Assembly (NCBI RefSeq): GCF_024637875.1 | Contig: NZ_CP102451.1 | Location: forward strand, 499,001 to 563,000 | Reading direction: 5' to 3' | Origin: Vagococcus luciliae | Lineage (GTDB): Bacteria; Bacillota; Bacilli; Lactobacillales; Vagococcaceae | DNA: 64,000 nt | In this document: positions 13,751 through 24,798 of the stretch, piece after piece | Layout: each line of letters starts with the position of its first letter | Numbering within the stretch: position 1 is the stretch's first letter | Position numbers and translations under genes: made by a program | The notes under the pieces: model-generated | Database searches by the model: none | What the model was told of the DNA's origin: nothing | Seen by the model: the letters and a program-made list of their open reading frames with translations, nothing else

Positions 13751-14851
13751 ATGTCATTAACGGCAGGAATTGTTGGATTGCCAAACGTTGGGAAATCAAC
13801 TTTATTTAATGCAATAACAAAAGCAGGTGCAGAAGCTGCAAATTATCCTTTTGCAACAATCGATCCAAATGTAGGAATGGTAGAAGTACCAGATTATCGA
13901 TTGGAAGAATTAACAAAACTAGTTAAACCGAAAAAAACAGTTCCAGCGACATTTGAATTTACTGATATTGCGGGAATTGTTCGTGGAGCTAGTAAGGGCG
14001 AGGGACTTGGAAATAAGTTTTTAAGTCACATTCGACAAGTAGATGCGATTTGCCATGTTGTTCGTTGTTTTGATGATGATAATATCACTCACGTTGAAGG
14101 GCGTGTGGATCCGTTAGCAGATATTGATACCATTAATTTAGAACTTGTGTTAGCAGATTTAGAGTCAGTTGATAAACGTTTTGCACGTGTATCAAAAATT
14201 GCTAAAACAAAAGATAAGGAAGCTGTCGCGGAATTAGCAGTATTGGAAAAAATTAAGCCTGTTTTAGAAGAAGGTAAATCAGCCAGATCGATTGAATTCA
14301 CTGATGAAGAACTTCCTATTGTTAAAGGATTATTTTTATTAACAACAAAACCTGTACTGTATGTTGCAAACGTAGCGGAAGATGAAATAGCAGATACAGA
14401 AAATAATGACTATGTCAAAAAAGTAAAAGAATTCGCAGCAACTGAAAATGCTGAAGTCATTACTGTATGTGCTAGAGCAGAAGAAGAAATAGCAGAGCTT
14501 GATGAAGATGATAAAAAAGATTTCCTTGAAGCGTTAGGCATTGAAGAATCTGGTTTAGATAAATTAATTCGTGCAGCATATCATTTACTAGGGCTAGCTA
14601 CTTATTTTACAGCTGGTGAACAAGAAGTGCGAGCTTGGACATTTAAGGTGGGGATGAAAGCACCAGAATGTGCTGGTATTATTCATACTGATTTTGAACG
14701 AGGATTTATTCGCGCGGAAACAGTTTCTTACACTGATTTAAAAGAATACGGAAGCATGCATGCAGCTAAAGAAGCTGGTCGTGTGCGTTTAGAAGGAAAG
14801 GATTACGTTGTTCAAGATGGTGATGTAATGCTCTTCCGTTTTAATGTTTAA
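13751..14851 (+). CDS. ychF: Ribosome-binding ATPase YchF (OLA1 family)
   Basis: YchF is an Obg-family P-loop protein that prefers ATP to GTP and binds ribosomes. This 366-residue copy has GLPNVGKST (residues 9-17), the switch sequence TDIAGIVRGASKGEGLGNKFL, and NVAE in place of the NKxD guanine motif, which explains ATP use. A helical insert and the C-terminal TGS domain (EVRAWTFKVG..APECAGIIHTDFERGFIRAE) follow. It has its own AGAG(T)GG ribosome site and is followed closely by the DUF1129 gene. Confidence 0.97.
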   Translation: MSLTAGIVGLPNVGKSTLFNAITKAGAEAANYPFATIDPNVGMVEVPDYRLEELTKLVKPKKTVPATFEFTDIAGIVRGASKGEGLGNKFLSHIRQVDAICHVVRCFDDDNITHVEGRVDPLADIDTINLELVLADLESVDKRFARVSKIAKTKDKEAVAELAVLEKIKPVLEEGKSARSIEFTDEELPIVKGLFLLTTKPVLYVANVAEDEIADTENNDYVKKVKEFAATENAEVITVCARAEEEIAELDEDDKKDFLEALGIEESGLDKLIRAAYHLLGLATYFTAGEQEVRAWTFKVGMKAPECAGIIHTDFERGFIRAETVSYTDLKEYGSMHAAKEAGRVRLEGKDYVVQDGDVMLFRFNV

Positions 14852-14872
14852 TGGAAAGAATAGGTGACAACA

Positions 14873-15574
14873 ATGACTGAGTTAACAAATGAAGAGTTAC
14901 AACAAAAAGTCGCAGAAAATCGTGAGTTAGAAAAACAATTAACAAAAAAAAATAATCAATTTATGTTTGATTTAAATAAATTATTAGATGATGGTGTAGT
15001 GATTGATGAACGTCAAAAAATAGAAGCCTTGAACACCATGTTAAAAGCATTAGTTGAGGGACAAAAAACAGGAATAACTGCTAAACAATTATATGGGACA
15101 CCAACGGAAGCTGTCGTGTTTGTTACCACAAAACCAGCAACGCCACCGAAAACTAATTTTGCTTCGATGTGGCTAGATAATAGTTTATTGTTGTTTACAT
15201 TTTTAGCTGTTATGACCGGTGTATTAACGATGATTTCTAAAACACCGCAACCAACTCAAGGTATCTTGAGCATTATTATTGGTGCCATGTCAGGTGGTTT
15301 ATCGTTTTATCTTATCTACCGTTATATTTATATTTACGATATGCCTGGTGCGGATAAAAGTAAACGTCCTGGGGTTTGGAAAACAGGTGGAATCATGGCA
15401 CTATGTTTTATTCCGTGGTTAATGATCTTTTCACTTTCGGCATTTATTCCAAGAGCAATCAACCCATCTCTTGATCCTGTTATTACAATTGTACTAGGTG
15501 CAGCAGCATTTGGTGTTCGCTATTTATTAAAGAAAAAATATAATATTCAAGGAAGTTTATTTTTACGTCCTTAA
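14873..15574 (+). CDS. DUF1129 family membrane protein
   Basis: This 233-residue protein has a soluble, charged helical N-terminus (residues 1-90) and four predicted membrane helices: about 103-124 (SLLLFTFLAVMTGVLTMI), 131-152, 171-195 and 203-222. The layout fits DUF1129 (YorK/YxiO-like) proteins often found next to ychF in lactic acid bacteria. ATG 14873 is used because AGGTG precedes it at six bases; a GTG at 14864 is part of that site. It is probably co-transcribed with ychF (21-base gap) and ends at a strong terminator. Function unknown. Confidence 0.8.
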   Translation: MTELTNEELQQKVAENRELEKQLTKKNNQFMFDLNKLLDDGVVIDERQKIEALNTMLKALVEGQKTGITAKQLYGTPTEAVVFVTTKPATPPKTNFASMWLDNSLLLFTFLAVMTGVLTMISKTPQPTQGILSIIIGAMSGGLSFYLIYRYIYIYDMPGADKSKRPGVWKTGGIMALCFIPWLMIFSLSAFIPRAINPSLDPVITIVLGAAAFGVRYLLKKKYNIQGSLFLRP

Positions 15575-15586
15575 TGGCTAATAGTA

Positions 15587-17188
<1,602 letters not shown>

Positions 17189-17199
17189 AATGGATTAAA

Positions 17200-17229
17200 A
17201 GAGGTAGGGAGTTTCCTGCCTCTTTTTTT
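17200..17229 (+). terminator. guaB: guaB terminator
   Basis: AGAGGTAGG (17200-17208) pairs with CCTGCCTCT (17215-17223), followed by seven T. The next gene's ribosome site begins directly after. Confidence 0.85.
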
Positions 17230-17247
17230 AGAAAGAAGGGATTATAT

Positions 17248-18150
17248 TTGAGTAAAGTTGGAATTATTGGATTAGGGCACGTTGGATCAGATATTGCTTA
17301 TACCTTATGTACAAAAGGTCAAGTAGATGAATTAGTGTTAATTGATAAAAACAAAGAAAAAGTAATAGCAGAATATTTAGAACTCACAGATAGCATGATG
17401 ATGACAGAGGTAAAAACAACTATTTTGTTAAATGAGTATCGCCATTTAAATGATGCGGATATTATAGTCATTAGCGTAGGAAGTCAGTCTATTGATAACG
17501 AAGATAGGGTGTCGGAATTAAACGATAATAAGCAAGCAGTAAAAGAGATTATCCCACAAGTTGTTTCTAGTGGATTTAAAGGAATATTCTTAGTGATTAC
17601 TAATCCTTGTGATGTGATTACAACTCTTGTTCACCGAGAAAGTGGTTTTCCAGCATATCGAGTGATTGGAACCGGTACGAGTTTAGATACTAATCGTATG
17701 AAACGTATTGTTGGGGAAAAATTAGGTGTTTCTGGTCAATCTATCAATGGTTATGTGTTAGGTGAACATGGAGAAAGTCAGTTTGTCGCATGGTCTACAG
17801 TGATGGTAGGCACACAAAAATTATTAGATGTTGTGTCATTATCAGAAGACGAATTAGAAGAAATGAAAGAGGCTACTCGTTTAGGGGGATGGGAAATCCA
17901 TCAACGTAAAAGTTGGACAAGTTATGGGATAGCTTCAACTACATCTAGGTTGATTCAATCTATTTTAAAAGATGAAAAAAAGATTTATCCTTTGTCGATT
18001 TATCAAGAAAAAGATAATATTCATATAGGCTATCCCGCAGTTTTAGGTAAACGAGGTATTGTTAAAGCACTATCTTTAGACTTAACGAAAAAAGAAGACC
18101 TATTATTTAGACAATCTGTTGAGCAAGTAACACAATATCTTGAACAATAA
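17248..18150 (+). CDS. L-2-hydroxyacid dehydrogenase, lactate/2-hydroxyisocaproate dehydrogenase type
   Basis: This 300-residue NAD-dependent dehydrogenase belongs to the LDH/MDH fold. Seen: GLGHVGSD (8-15) for NAD, ITNPCDVIT, D147 and R150 (LDTNRMKR), and the catalytic H174 in GEHGES. From about residue 133 it closely follows the L-2-hydroxyisocaproate dehydrogenase pattern (GFPAYRVIGTGT, SQFVAWSTV, TSYGIAS) rather than housekeeping LDH, and the substrate loop lacks the usual QKPGETR. It therefore probably reduces branched 2-keto acids. The start is TTG behind AGAAAGAAGGG. It lies alone, convergent with serS. Substrate is inference. Confidence 0.85.
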   Translation: MSKVGIIGLGHVGSDIAYTLCTKGQVDELVLIDKNKEKVIAEYLELTDSMMMTEVKTTILLNEYRHLNDADIIVISVGSQSIDNEDRVSELNDNKQAVKEIIPQVVSSGFKGIFLVITNPCDVITTLVHRESGFPAYRVIGTGTSLDTNRMKRIVGEKLGVSGQSINGYVLGEHGESQFVAWSTVMVGTQKLLDVVSLSEDELEEMKEATRLGGWEIHQRKSWTSYGIASTTSRLIQSILKDEKKIYPLSIYQEKDNIHIGYPAVLGKRGIVKALSLDLTKKEDLLFRQSVEQVTQYLEQ

Positions 18151-18154
18151 AAAA

Positions 18155-18206
18155 ATTTCCCCCGTTGAATTCATTTAAAATGAAACTAAACGGAGGAGCT
18201 TTTTTA
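18155..18206. terminator. Bidirectional terminator between the dehydrogenase and serS
   Basis: CCCCCGTT..TTCATTT and AAATGAA..AAACGGAGG form an imperfect hairpin flanked by A on the left and T on the right, serving both convergent genes. Confidence 0.75.
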
Positions 18207-19481
18207 TTATTTTGTAATTTTAGTCATTCCGCCCATGTAAGGAACAAGAGCTTCAGGTATTGTTACACTGCCATCTTCATTTTGATAATTCTCTAAAATA
18301 GCTGCAACGGTACGACCAACAGCCAAACCAGAACCATTTAGAGTATGGACGTATTGAACTTTTTCTTCCTCATCTCTGTAACGAATTTTTGCACGTCTAG
18401 CTTGGAAATCTTCACAATTAGAACAAGAGCTGATTTCACGATAGGTTTCTTGAGCTGGAATCCAAACTTCAATATCATATGTTTTCGCAGCTGAGAATCC
18501 CATGTCACCAGTACATAATACAATGACACGATATGGTAAGTTTAATTTTTGTAGAATGGCTTCAGCATTATTGGTCATTTTTTCTAATTCTTCATAAGAT
18601 GTTTCCGGTTTACTAAATTTAACCATCTCTACTTTATTAAATTGATGTAATCTAATTAATCCACGAGTATCTCTCCCGGCACTTCCAGCTTCAGAACGAA
18701 ATGCTGGACTTAAAGCAGTAAAGTAAACAGGTAGGGCATCATTATCTAAAATCTCGTCACGATAATAGTTTGTTAATGGCACTTCAGCCGTGGGGATTAA
18801 TGTATAGTTTGAATTTTCTAGTTGGAAAACATCTTCTTTAAATTTAGGAAATTGTCCTGTACCAAACATAGATTTGTCATTCACGATATATGGTGGAATC
18901 ATTTCTGTGTAACCATGTTCATAGATATGAGTATCTAACATTAAATTATATACTGCGCGTTCTAGTCTAGCGCCAGCACCTTTATAGAAAAGGAAACGGC
19001 TACCAGATACTTTAGCCCCACGTTCAAAATCAAGAATATCTAATTCTTCCGCTACTTCCCAATGCGGTTTTGGTTCAAAATCAAATTGTCTAGGAGTATC
19101 CCATTTTCTTAATTCAATATTTTCTTCTTCATCTTCCCCAACAGGAACACCTTCAGCAGGAAGGTTAGGAAGTGTATGAGCAATATATTCTAACTTTTCA
19201 TCAATCGCATTGATGTTTTCATCTAAAACTTTGATATCCTCTCCGACTTGTTTCATTTCTTGAATTTTATCATCAGCATTTTGTTTTTCTCTTTTTAATT
19301 TTGCAATGTCTTGAGACACATCGTTACGATGTTTTTTAAGTGTTTCAACTTTTACTAAATTATCACGACGCTCTTGATCTAAATGGATAAATTCATCAAT
19401 TTTTTCTCCATCTACTCCGCGAGTCATGAGTTTTTCCTTAACTAATTCAGTATTTTGACGTATAAATTTTAAATCTAACAT
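18207..19481 (-). CDS. serS: Seryl-tRNA synthetase
   Basis: SerRS charges tRNA-Ser and tRNA-Sec-type substrates with serine. The 424-residue protein has the N-terminal antiparallel coiled-coil arm (about 25-105) that reads the tRNA-Ser variable arm, then the class II catalytic core with motif 2 ([21 protein letters not shown] cut short here: key residues FRSEAG and R..QF) and motif 3 ([13 protein letters not shown]). The ATG follows AGGAGG. Expression is set by the T-box leader at 19495-19790, which has its own consensus promoter. Confidence 0.98.
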   Translation of the reverse strand: MLDLKFIRQNTELVKEKLMTRGVDGEKIDEFIHLDQERRDNLVKVETLKKHRNDVSQDIAKLKREKQNADDKIQEMKQVGEDIKVLDENINAIDEKLEYIAHTLPNLPAEGVPVGEDEEENIELRKWDTPRQFDFEPKPHWEVAEELDILDFERGAKVSGSRFLFYKGAGARLERAVYNLMLDTHIYEHGYTEMIPPYIVNDKSMFGTGQFPKFKEDVFQLENSNYTLIPTAEVPLTNYYRDEILDNDALPVYFTALSPAFRSEAGSAGRDTRGLIRLHQFNKVEMVKFSKPETSYEELEKMTNNAEAILQKLNLPYRVIVLCTGDMGFSAAKTYDIEVWIPAQETYREISSCSNCEDFQARRAKIRYRDEEEKVQYVHTLNGSGLAVGRTVAAILENYQNEDGSVTIPEALVPYMGGMTKITK

Positions 19482-19510
19482 GATATTTCCTCCTTAAATT
19501 TTTAAAATAA

Positions 19511-19777
19511 AAAAATCTCTCGCCCCAGAAAATTAATTGATTTTCTGGGGCGAGAGATTGAATTCGCGGTACCACCCAAATTTTAGACAATAGATATTGT
19601 CTCTAAGTAAGTATGTTAACGGATTACTTTTCCCGTTCCAGCTTAGTGCATAGAGTTCACTAGAAATGCTTTGAAAGTGGATTCTTTATCTGTTGTTATT
19701 AGCTCACACCAACCGCTAACTCTCTTAAAACAAGCAATATAAATACTAGTCTTTCACATTTAGTCTATTTATCAGAA
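19511..19777 (-). promoter_or_regulatory. Serine T-box leader of serS
   Basis: Reading the minus strand: a Stem I whose specifier loop pairs the AGTA and GAA sides of a loop-E motif, with the codon TCC (19679-19681) directly after GAA; the conserved GGTTGGTGTGAG region; the T-box GGGTGGTACCGCG (within 19565-19582); and a terminator of 20 perfect pairs (19514-19533 with 19540-19559) followed by T. Uncharged tRNA-Ser (GGA anticodon) would stabilise the antiterminator and allow serS transcription. The specifier TCC identifies serine. Confidence 0.93.
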
Positions 19778-19806
19778 ATTATAGCTATTTTTGGTATCTA
19801 TGTCAA
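19778..19806 (-). promoter_or_regulatory. serS: Consensus promoter of the serS T-box transcript
   Basis: On the minus strand TTGACA (19801-19806), a 17-base spacer and TATAAT (19778-19783): a perfect sigma-A promoter. It starts directly after the stop codon of the upstream MazG-like gene. Confidence 0.9.
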
Positions 19807-20106
19807 CTAATCTTTGACTTGCATATGCTTTTCCCATTTGTCAGCTTTTATATTAATGATATTGTTTAGTTCATCTATAGAACTATCTTCTAGTTGAAAA
19901 TATAAGGAAAGAGCCACAAGTAAAGTATCCGCACACTCTTCCTTCAAATCATCTAACGTACCACATTTGTATTGACTTCCACTGGATTTGTTATATTTTA
20001 AAATGGCTTCAGCTACTTCTCCAGTTTCTTCTGATAATTTTAAACCCATTTCTTCAAGAGATTTTGGTTCTTTTTTTGCTAAATTAATTAAACGTATTAA
20101 ATCCAT
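19807..20106 (-). CDS. MazG-like nucleotide pyrophosphohydrolase
   Basis: This 99-residue all-helical protein has the MazG/dUTPase-superfamily metal motif: EExxE at E26-E30 (SEETGEVAE) and ExxD at E57-D60 (EECADTLL). Such small MazG-like enzymes hydrolyse (d)NTPs to monophosphates. It follows the serine hydrolase gene by 15 bases, so it is the last gene of the two-component/cell-wall operon, although it looks functionally unrelated. Substrate unknown. Confidence 0.82.
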   Translation of the reverse strand: MDLIRLINLAKKEPKSLEEMGLKLSEETGEVAEAILKYNKSSGSQYKCGTLDDLKEECADTLLVALSLYFQLEDSSIDELNNIINIKADKWEKHMQVKD

Positions 20107-20121
20107 TGATATGAATCTCCT

Positions 20122-21405
20122 TTATTGATTGAAGGTGATATTTTGAGAAATGATATCATAAAATTCTTTTGTTGCTATAGTATTCGATTTATTGGTTAAG
20201 TATTGATTGCTGAAATAAATAACCATGTCACTGGCATCATTATTAAAAATAACAGTGGGTTCATAGCCCCTAAAGATACCGTGTCCCCAAAAAATGGTTG
20301 GTCCATTTTCATCGAGTACTTTTCTGTAAAGACCGGATTTATAATAAGTTGTACCGTAAGGTGAGTCTTTCAACCACATGGATTTAACTACATTTAAATC
20401 TCCAAATTTACCATCCATAGTAGCTTGGACGACAGTTGCAAAATCTTTTGGTGAAACAAACATGTTTCCAGTACCTAGTTCTCTAACATAAGCATAATTA
20501 GGAATATCTTTTTTTCTTAGTGTTCCATTTTCTTCATATACAGGGACAAGATGAGTGTTATCTGATAAATCGGTATAAAAACCTGTTTGTTTTAAATTAA
20601 GTGGCTCTTTTACTGTCTTCTTAAAATATTCTTCATATGTTTGTCCAGTTATTTTTTGAACAATCATAGCAAGCAAATTAAAATTAACTGGAGAGTAGTC
20701 CCATTTATTTGAATTTTGGTGTGTTGTGTTTTTTAAGACATATTCCTCCCATTCAGTTTGTTCCTTTATGGAAGTAGGGATTTTACTAGAATCTAATTTC
20801 AGTCCGGAAGTCATTGATAGAAGGGCATCTATCGTAATTTGATTACTTCCAGGTATTTCTGGATAAAATTTATCTAAAGTAGTATCTAATGTCAATTTTT
20901 GTTCAGAGATTAAAGTTGAGATAAGTAATGCAGTATAAAATTTTTGAATAGAAGCAATCATGTAGGTACTATCTTGAGCTTCCCATGATACATCTTTAGC
21001 AAATCCAAAGGAATTATACATCACAACTTGATTATCTTTAATTGCTAATAAAGTTCCTGAGAGTTCTCTTGTAGCAATATTTTGCTCTAAAGCTTGTTTT
21101 AATGGTTGATATAGTAAAGGAGTCGATGCTGTTTGATCAAAATTTGTTCTAGGAACAAAAGCTTCTTCTTTATTTTTGTCAGATGACTGGGTAGTCGGTT
21201 GACTTGATTCTTTTGTTTCGGAAGATATAATTGTTTGCGTGGTTGTTTTATCACTCTTTATGATAGACGTTAACTCATCGGGATAGATAACCAATAGAGT
21301 AATTAATATACTAATACTCATAAGGACACCAACGATAAAGAATAATAAGCCAATCCATTTCTGTTTTCTTTTAAGTTTGTCATATGCGATACGTGATTTT
21401 TTCAT
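20122..21405 (-). CDS. Membrane-anchored beta-lactamase-like serine hydrolase
   Basis: This 427-residue protein has one N-terminal membrane helix (about 17-41), a Ser/Thr-rich stalk to about 95, and an extracellular class C beta-lactamase/PBP4*-type domain. The SxxK nucleophile motif is S152-I-Q-K155. The second motif reads Y237-S-P with N241 two residues later rather than a standard YxN, and the third motif is GHG near the end (FWGHGIFRG). Family members cut D-Ala peptides or esters at the cell surface or have lost activity. It lies 52 bases behind the DD-carboxypeptidase gene, with a terminator-like hairpin between, and probably shares its role in wall maintenance. Confidence 0.85.
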   Translation of the reverse strand: MKKSRIAYDKLKRKQKWIGLLFFIVGVLMSISILITLLVIYPDELTSIIKSDKTTTQTIISSETKESSQPTTQSSDKNKEEAFVPRTNFDQTASTPLLYQPLKQALEQNIATRELSGTLLAIKDNQVVMYNSFGFAKDVSWEAQDSTYMIASIQKFYTALLISTLISEQKLTLDTTLDKFYPEIPGSNQITIDALLSMTSGLKLDSSKIPTSIKEQTEWEEYVLKNTTHQNSNKWDYSPVNFNLLAMIVQKITGQTYEEYFKKTVKEPLNLKQTGFYTDLSDNTHLVPVYEENGTLRKKDIPNYAYVRELGTGNMFVSPKDFATVVQATMDGKFGDLNVVKSMWLKDSPYGTTYYKSGLYRKVLDENGPTIFWGHGIFRGYEPTVIFNNDASDMVIYFSNQYLTNKSNTIATKEFYDIISQNITFNQ

Positions 21406-21446
21406 AAATTATTCTCCAATTTCCATTTCTAATAATTAATAATATA

Positions 21447-21476
21447 AAAAAACAGCATTAATGTATGCTGTTTTTT
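21447..21476 (-). terminator. Hairpin at the 3' end of the DD-carboxypeptidase gene
   Basis: AAAAAACAGCAT (21447-21458) pairs with ATGCTGTTTTTT (21465-21476); on the minus strand the T run follows the stem. It overlaps the last codons of the carboxypeptidase, so it may give partial termination before the serine hydrolase gene. Confidence 0.7.
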
Positions 21477-22723
21477 AAAGAACGCCATACTCTTACAAAA
21501 ATATTTGCTTTTTGTACGTCTGTTTTTGTGACCACTTTACCGGTGGCGTCATGTTTGTCTGTGTCGCTTAGATAACCTAGTTTATCTGCACTATCTGATA
21601 CAATTTGTTGGCCTACTACTTCATTTTTTTTAAGAGGAGCAGAGACTGTATCTTTAGTTGAAGCAAAAACTTGTTTTAATTCAGTTGTCTCTTTATTGAC
21701 CCATAATGATATGGGTTCAGCTAAGATTAGAGGGACAGTTTCTGTTTTCCCATTTGGTATATCAATACTGTTAACCACAGCACTATCGTTTTTACTCACT
21801 ACGGTTTTATATTCCCAATTTGAATTTACGTAGTTAAGTAAATTTTTAGTGACTTCAAATCGATCATATTCTTCGTCTACGTTCATTACAACTGTAATGA
21901 TACGGCGTCCATTTTGTATGGTTGAACCGATAAAGCACGCTCCAGCATTTGGTGTTGTTCCTGTTTTTAGTCCATCGACACCTTCCGTATAGTAATACAA
22001 ATCTGGTAACATTAAATTAGATGACCAGAAAGTTTCTTCATTATCAGTCCCTTGAAATAATGTGTAGTGAGATTGTTTCGTAATATCTAATACTTCAGGG
22101 TAATCAGAAATGAGATGTCTAGCTACGATGACCATGTCTTTTGCTGATAAAATATTATTATCTTCAGGTTTAGAATTTGGATAACGGTCAGCTTTTGCAA
22201 GATCTTGTGTATCTAAACCAGAGGCAGAAATAAATGTTGCATCATTAATCCCCCAGTCTTTAACATGTTGATTCATACTATCAACAAAAGCTTGTTCACT
22301 ACCAGAAATTAGTCTAGCTAAAGCTGTCGTTGAAACATTTGAAGAAGAGATCAGCATTGCTTTTACATTATCTTCAACAGTATAGGTTAATTCTTTTTTT
22401 ATTGGAATGTTAGATAAATCTGGGTCTTCAGTTAGTTTGATTAAAGCATCATCGAAAGGTACTGTATCATTCCATTTTATTTTTTTTGTATCAATTGCTT
22501 CATATACTAAGTATGCTGACAACAACTTGGACATTGAAGCAATAGGAAGAGGGGTTTCGCTATTTTTTTCATATAAAATTTTTCCTGTATCAAAATCAAC
22601 AGCAATTGCAGCTTTTGCAGGAACATCAAAACTGTTTTGTTCAGCAAAAATTGGCACAGGAAGAATGAATAAAAAAGATAATAGTAGAAAAAATAGAACA
22701 CGTTTTTTTTTTAGTAATGTCAT
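21458..22723 (-). CDS. dacA: D-alanyl-D-alanine carboxypeptidase (PBP5 type)
   Basis: This low-molecular-weight PBP removes the terminal D-Ala from peptidoglycan pentapeptides. The 421-residue protein has a signal peptide (residues 1-27, cleavage near FAEQ), the S11 peptidase domain with S63-M-S-K66, S127-S-N129 and K253-T-G255 all intact, and the C-terminal PBP5 beta-sandwich domain from about 300. A C-terminal basic amphipathic stretch (KANIFVRVWRSLKNSIH) would hold it to the membrane. It follows the histidine kinase gene by 85 bases on the same strand, so the two-component system probably controls it. Confidence 0.94.
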   Translation of the reverse strand: MTLLKKKRVLFFLLLSFLFILPVPIFAEQNSFDVPAKAAIAVDFDTGKILYEKNSETPLPIASMSKLLSAYLVYEAIDTKKIKWNDTVPFDDALIKLTEDPDLSNIPIKKELTYTVEDNVKAMLISSSNVSTTALARLISGSEQAFVDSMNQHVKDWGINDATFISASGLDTQDLAKADRYPNSKPEDNNILSAKDMVIVARHLISDYPEVLDITKQSHYTLFQGTDNEETFWSSNLMLPDLYYYTEGVDGLKTGTTPNAGACFIGSTIQNGRRIITVVMNVDEEYDRFEVTKNLLNYVNSNWEYKTVVSKNDSAVVNSIDIPNGKTETVPLILAEPISLWVNKETTELKQVFASTKDTVSAPLKKNEVVGQQIVSDSADKLGYLSDTDKHDATGKVVTKTDVQKANIFVRVWRSLKNSIH

Positions 22724-22808
22724 AAATAATCTCCTAATATTTAACTGAAATTAATTTAACAAATTAACCAATAGAAAACAATAGATTTTATTAAAGAACA
22801 CAAAAAAA

Positions 22809-23963
22809 TCAAGAATGGCTAGTTGTTTCTAATGGTAAATGTATGGTAAATGATGTCCAGTTATTATTTGATGTAGCATAAATATATCCACCATGCAGTG
22901 CGACAATACTTTGAGCGATAGCCAAACCAAGTCCAGTCCCACCTGTTTGTTGAGATCTAGATTCTTCTACTCGGTAAAATCGATCGAATAAGTGGTCTAA
23001 AGATTCTTGGGGGATAGGGTCGCCATCATTTTTAACAACGATAATGGCTTCACTACCAATTTTTTCTGATGTGATGATAATCTGTGTTCCATTCACACCA
23101 TATTTGAGTGCATTAGATAGAAGATTATCAAAAACACGTACTAGTTTTTCAGTATCACCATTCATCATTAAGGTATCCTCTTGCGGTAAAAAATCAATGA
23201 CACGATTCTTTTTTGATGCTTCTAATTCGTAATCAACTGTTAATTGGCCAATGAGTTGGTTCATATCAAAAGTCATAGCATTTAGTGGGACATTTGATTG
23301 TCTCACTTTGGTGTATTCAAATAAATCATCAACCAATACTTTCATTTGTCTAGATTTTAAATAGGCAGTATGTGTGTATTTCAATAAATCTTCTTTATTA
23401 TTGTATTTTCCTTCTTCAATTAGTCCAAGGTATCCGATAATTGATGTGAGTGGTGTTCTAATATCATGGCTAACGTTAGTAATTAATTCATCCTTTGACT
23501 GTTCGATACGACGCTCTTCCTCTAGTGCTTCCACAGTACTATCTACCAAAGCATTTATACTTGTAATAAGTCTACCTAAGTCCCCTTTTAATTCAAATGG
23601 AATACGGTGGTCGTAATGTCCGTTTGATATATAGTGTAGTTCGCTAATAATATGTTGTTGTTGCATCTGCTTGTAACGCCTAATTAATCGCCAATATAAT
23701 ACAATAACGTCTGCAACTATCATCATAAAAATTAAAGGGCGTTGCCAAAACATGGGCGGACGAGGATCATAAAATATATTGTATTGAATGTGCCACAGAA
23801 ATTGATCGATAGGTAATGATGTATTCACAATTTGATCAATTAAGATAAATAAGGCTAAATTAAGAAGAATAAGCAAGATGACTGTAATAATACCCTCAAT
23901 AATTAACTCACTAGTTTCTTTTGAGGTAAGTTTAATACGTGTCTTTTTTTCATCATCCTTCAA
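22809..23963 (-). CDS. Sensor histidine kinase
   Basis: This 384-residue kinase has two membrane helices (about 21-43 and 74-92) bounding a short extracellular loop of about 30 residues, a linker resembling HAMP, a HisKA domain with H166 in NVSHDIRTPL, and an HATPase domain (N box DNLLSNALKYG, then GTGLGLAIAQSIV). The small sensing loop suggests sensing in the membrane, as in VanS/intramembrane-type kinases. It overlaps the response-regulator gene by 11 bases. The arrangement regulator-kinase-DD-carboxypeptidase recalls VanRS-like wall-stress systems; the signal is unknown. Confidence 0.93.
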   Translation of the reverse strand: MKDDEKKTRIKLTSKETSELIIEGIITVILLILLNLALFILIDQIVNTSLPIDQFLWHIQYNIFYDPRPPMFWQRPLIFMMIVADVIVLYWRLIRRYKQMQQQHIISELHYISNGHYDHRIPFELKGDLGRLITSINALVDSTVEALEEERRIEQSKDELITNVSHDIRTPLTSIIGYLGLIEEGKYNNKEDLLKYTHTAYLKSRQMKVLVDDLFEYTKVRQSNVPLNAMTFDMNQLIGQLTVDYELEASKKNRVIDFLPQEDTLMMNGDTEKLVRVFDNLLSNALKYGVNGTQIIITSEKIGSEAIIVVKNDGDPIPQESLDHLFDRFYRVEESRSQQTGGTGLGLAIAQSIVALHGGYIYATSNNNWTSFTIHLPLETTSHS

Positions 23964-24639
23964 TTTTGTATCCTACCCCCCAAACTGTTTGAATAACTTT
24001 TTCTCCATTAGTTGCTTCTTCAATTTTGTCACGCAAATGACTTACATGAACCATGACAGTTTTAGCAGAAACTAAACTTTCCTGTTGCCAAACTCTTTCG
24101 AAAATTTCTTCAGCGCTAAAAACACGGTTAGGGTGACTTGCAAGTAAGTAAAGAATACCAAACTCTAAAGCAGTTAATTGAATTTTTATTCCTTGATCAG
24201 TCTCAACCTCATGAGAATCTTTTTTTATAATAAGTGGACCCACTTCTAATAAGTCTGGTATATCTGTTTGGACTTGCATGTTAGTTCGTCTTAATAGTGA
24301 TTTTACACGAGCCATAATTTCTAGAGGGTTAAAAGGTTTTGTAACATAATCATCAGCTCCAGTAATTAAACCTTGAATTTTATCCATGTCAGTTGTTTTA
24401 GCAGTTAACATAATGATAGGGATTTGTGAGTCTTTTCTTAATTCTTTTACGACTTCTAGTCCATCCATTTTTGGCATCATGATGTCTAATATAAGTAAGT
24501 CTATATCAGGGTTTGTAATAATTTTGCTAAGAGCTTCCTTTCCATCATAGGCCTGTATAACATCATAACCTTCATTCTTTATATAGATACTTAATAGTTC
24601 TACAATTTCTTTATCATCATCTGCTACTAGTATTTTCAT
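23953..24639 (-). CDS. OmpR/PhoB-family response regulator
   Basis: This 228-residue regulator has a receiver domain with the acidic pocket D7-D9, phospho-acceptor D52 (LLILDIMMPKMDG), T80 and K102 (YVTKPF), followed by a winged-helix DNA-binding domain (about 125-226, ending VWGVGYKIEG). Sequence character is close to the VanR/ResD-like branch. It is the first gene of the leftward operon with the kinase; AGGAGG lies at 24647-24652 on the minus strand. A possible extended -10 (TGGTACAAT, 24673-24681 on the minus strand) lies upstream. Confidence 0.94.
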   Translation of the reverse strand: MKILVADDDKEIVELLSIYIKNEGYDVIQAYDGKEALSKIITNPDIDLLILDIMMPKMDGLEVVKELRKDSQIPIIMLTAKTTDMDKIQGLITGADDYVTKPFNPLEIMARVKSLLRRTNMQVQTDIPDLLEVGPLIIKKDSHEVETDQGIKIQLTALEFGILYLLASHPNRVFSAEEIFERVWQQESLVSAKTVMVHVSHLRDKIEEATNGEKVIQTVWGVGYKIEG

Positions 24640-24798
24640 GTTATTTCCTCCTAATATATCAAATATATTATTATTGTACCAAATAAATTGAAATAAAAAA
24701 TTGTTTAAAAATATGTTTACTTTTTTTTAAATAAGTAGTATATTAATTTTGTTGTTATTTTATATCAATGACTCAAACGAAAAAAATGATAAAAAATG

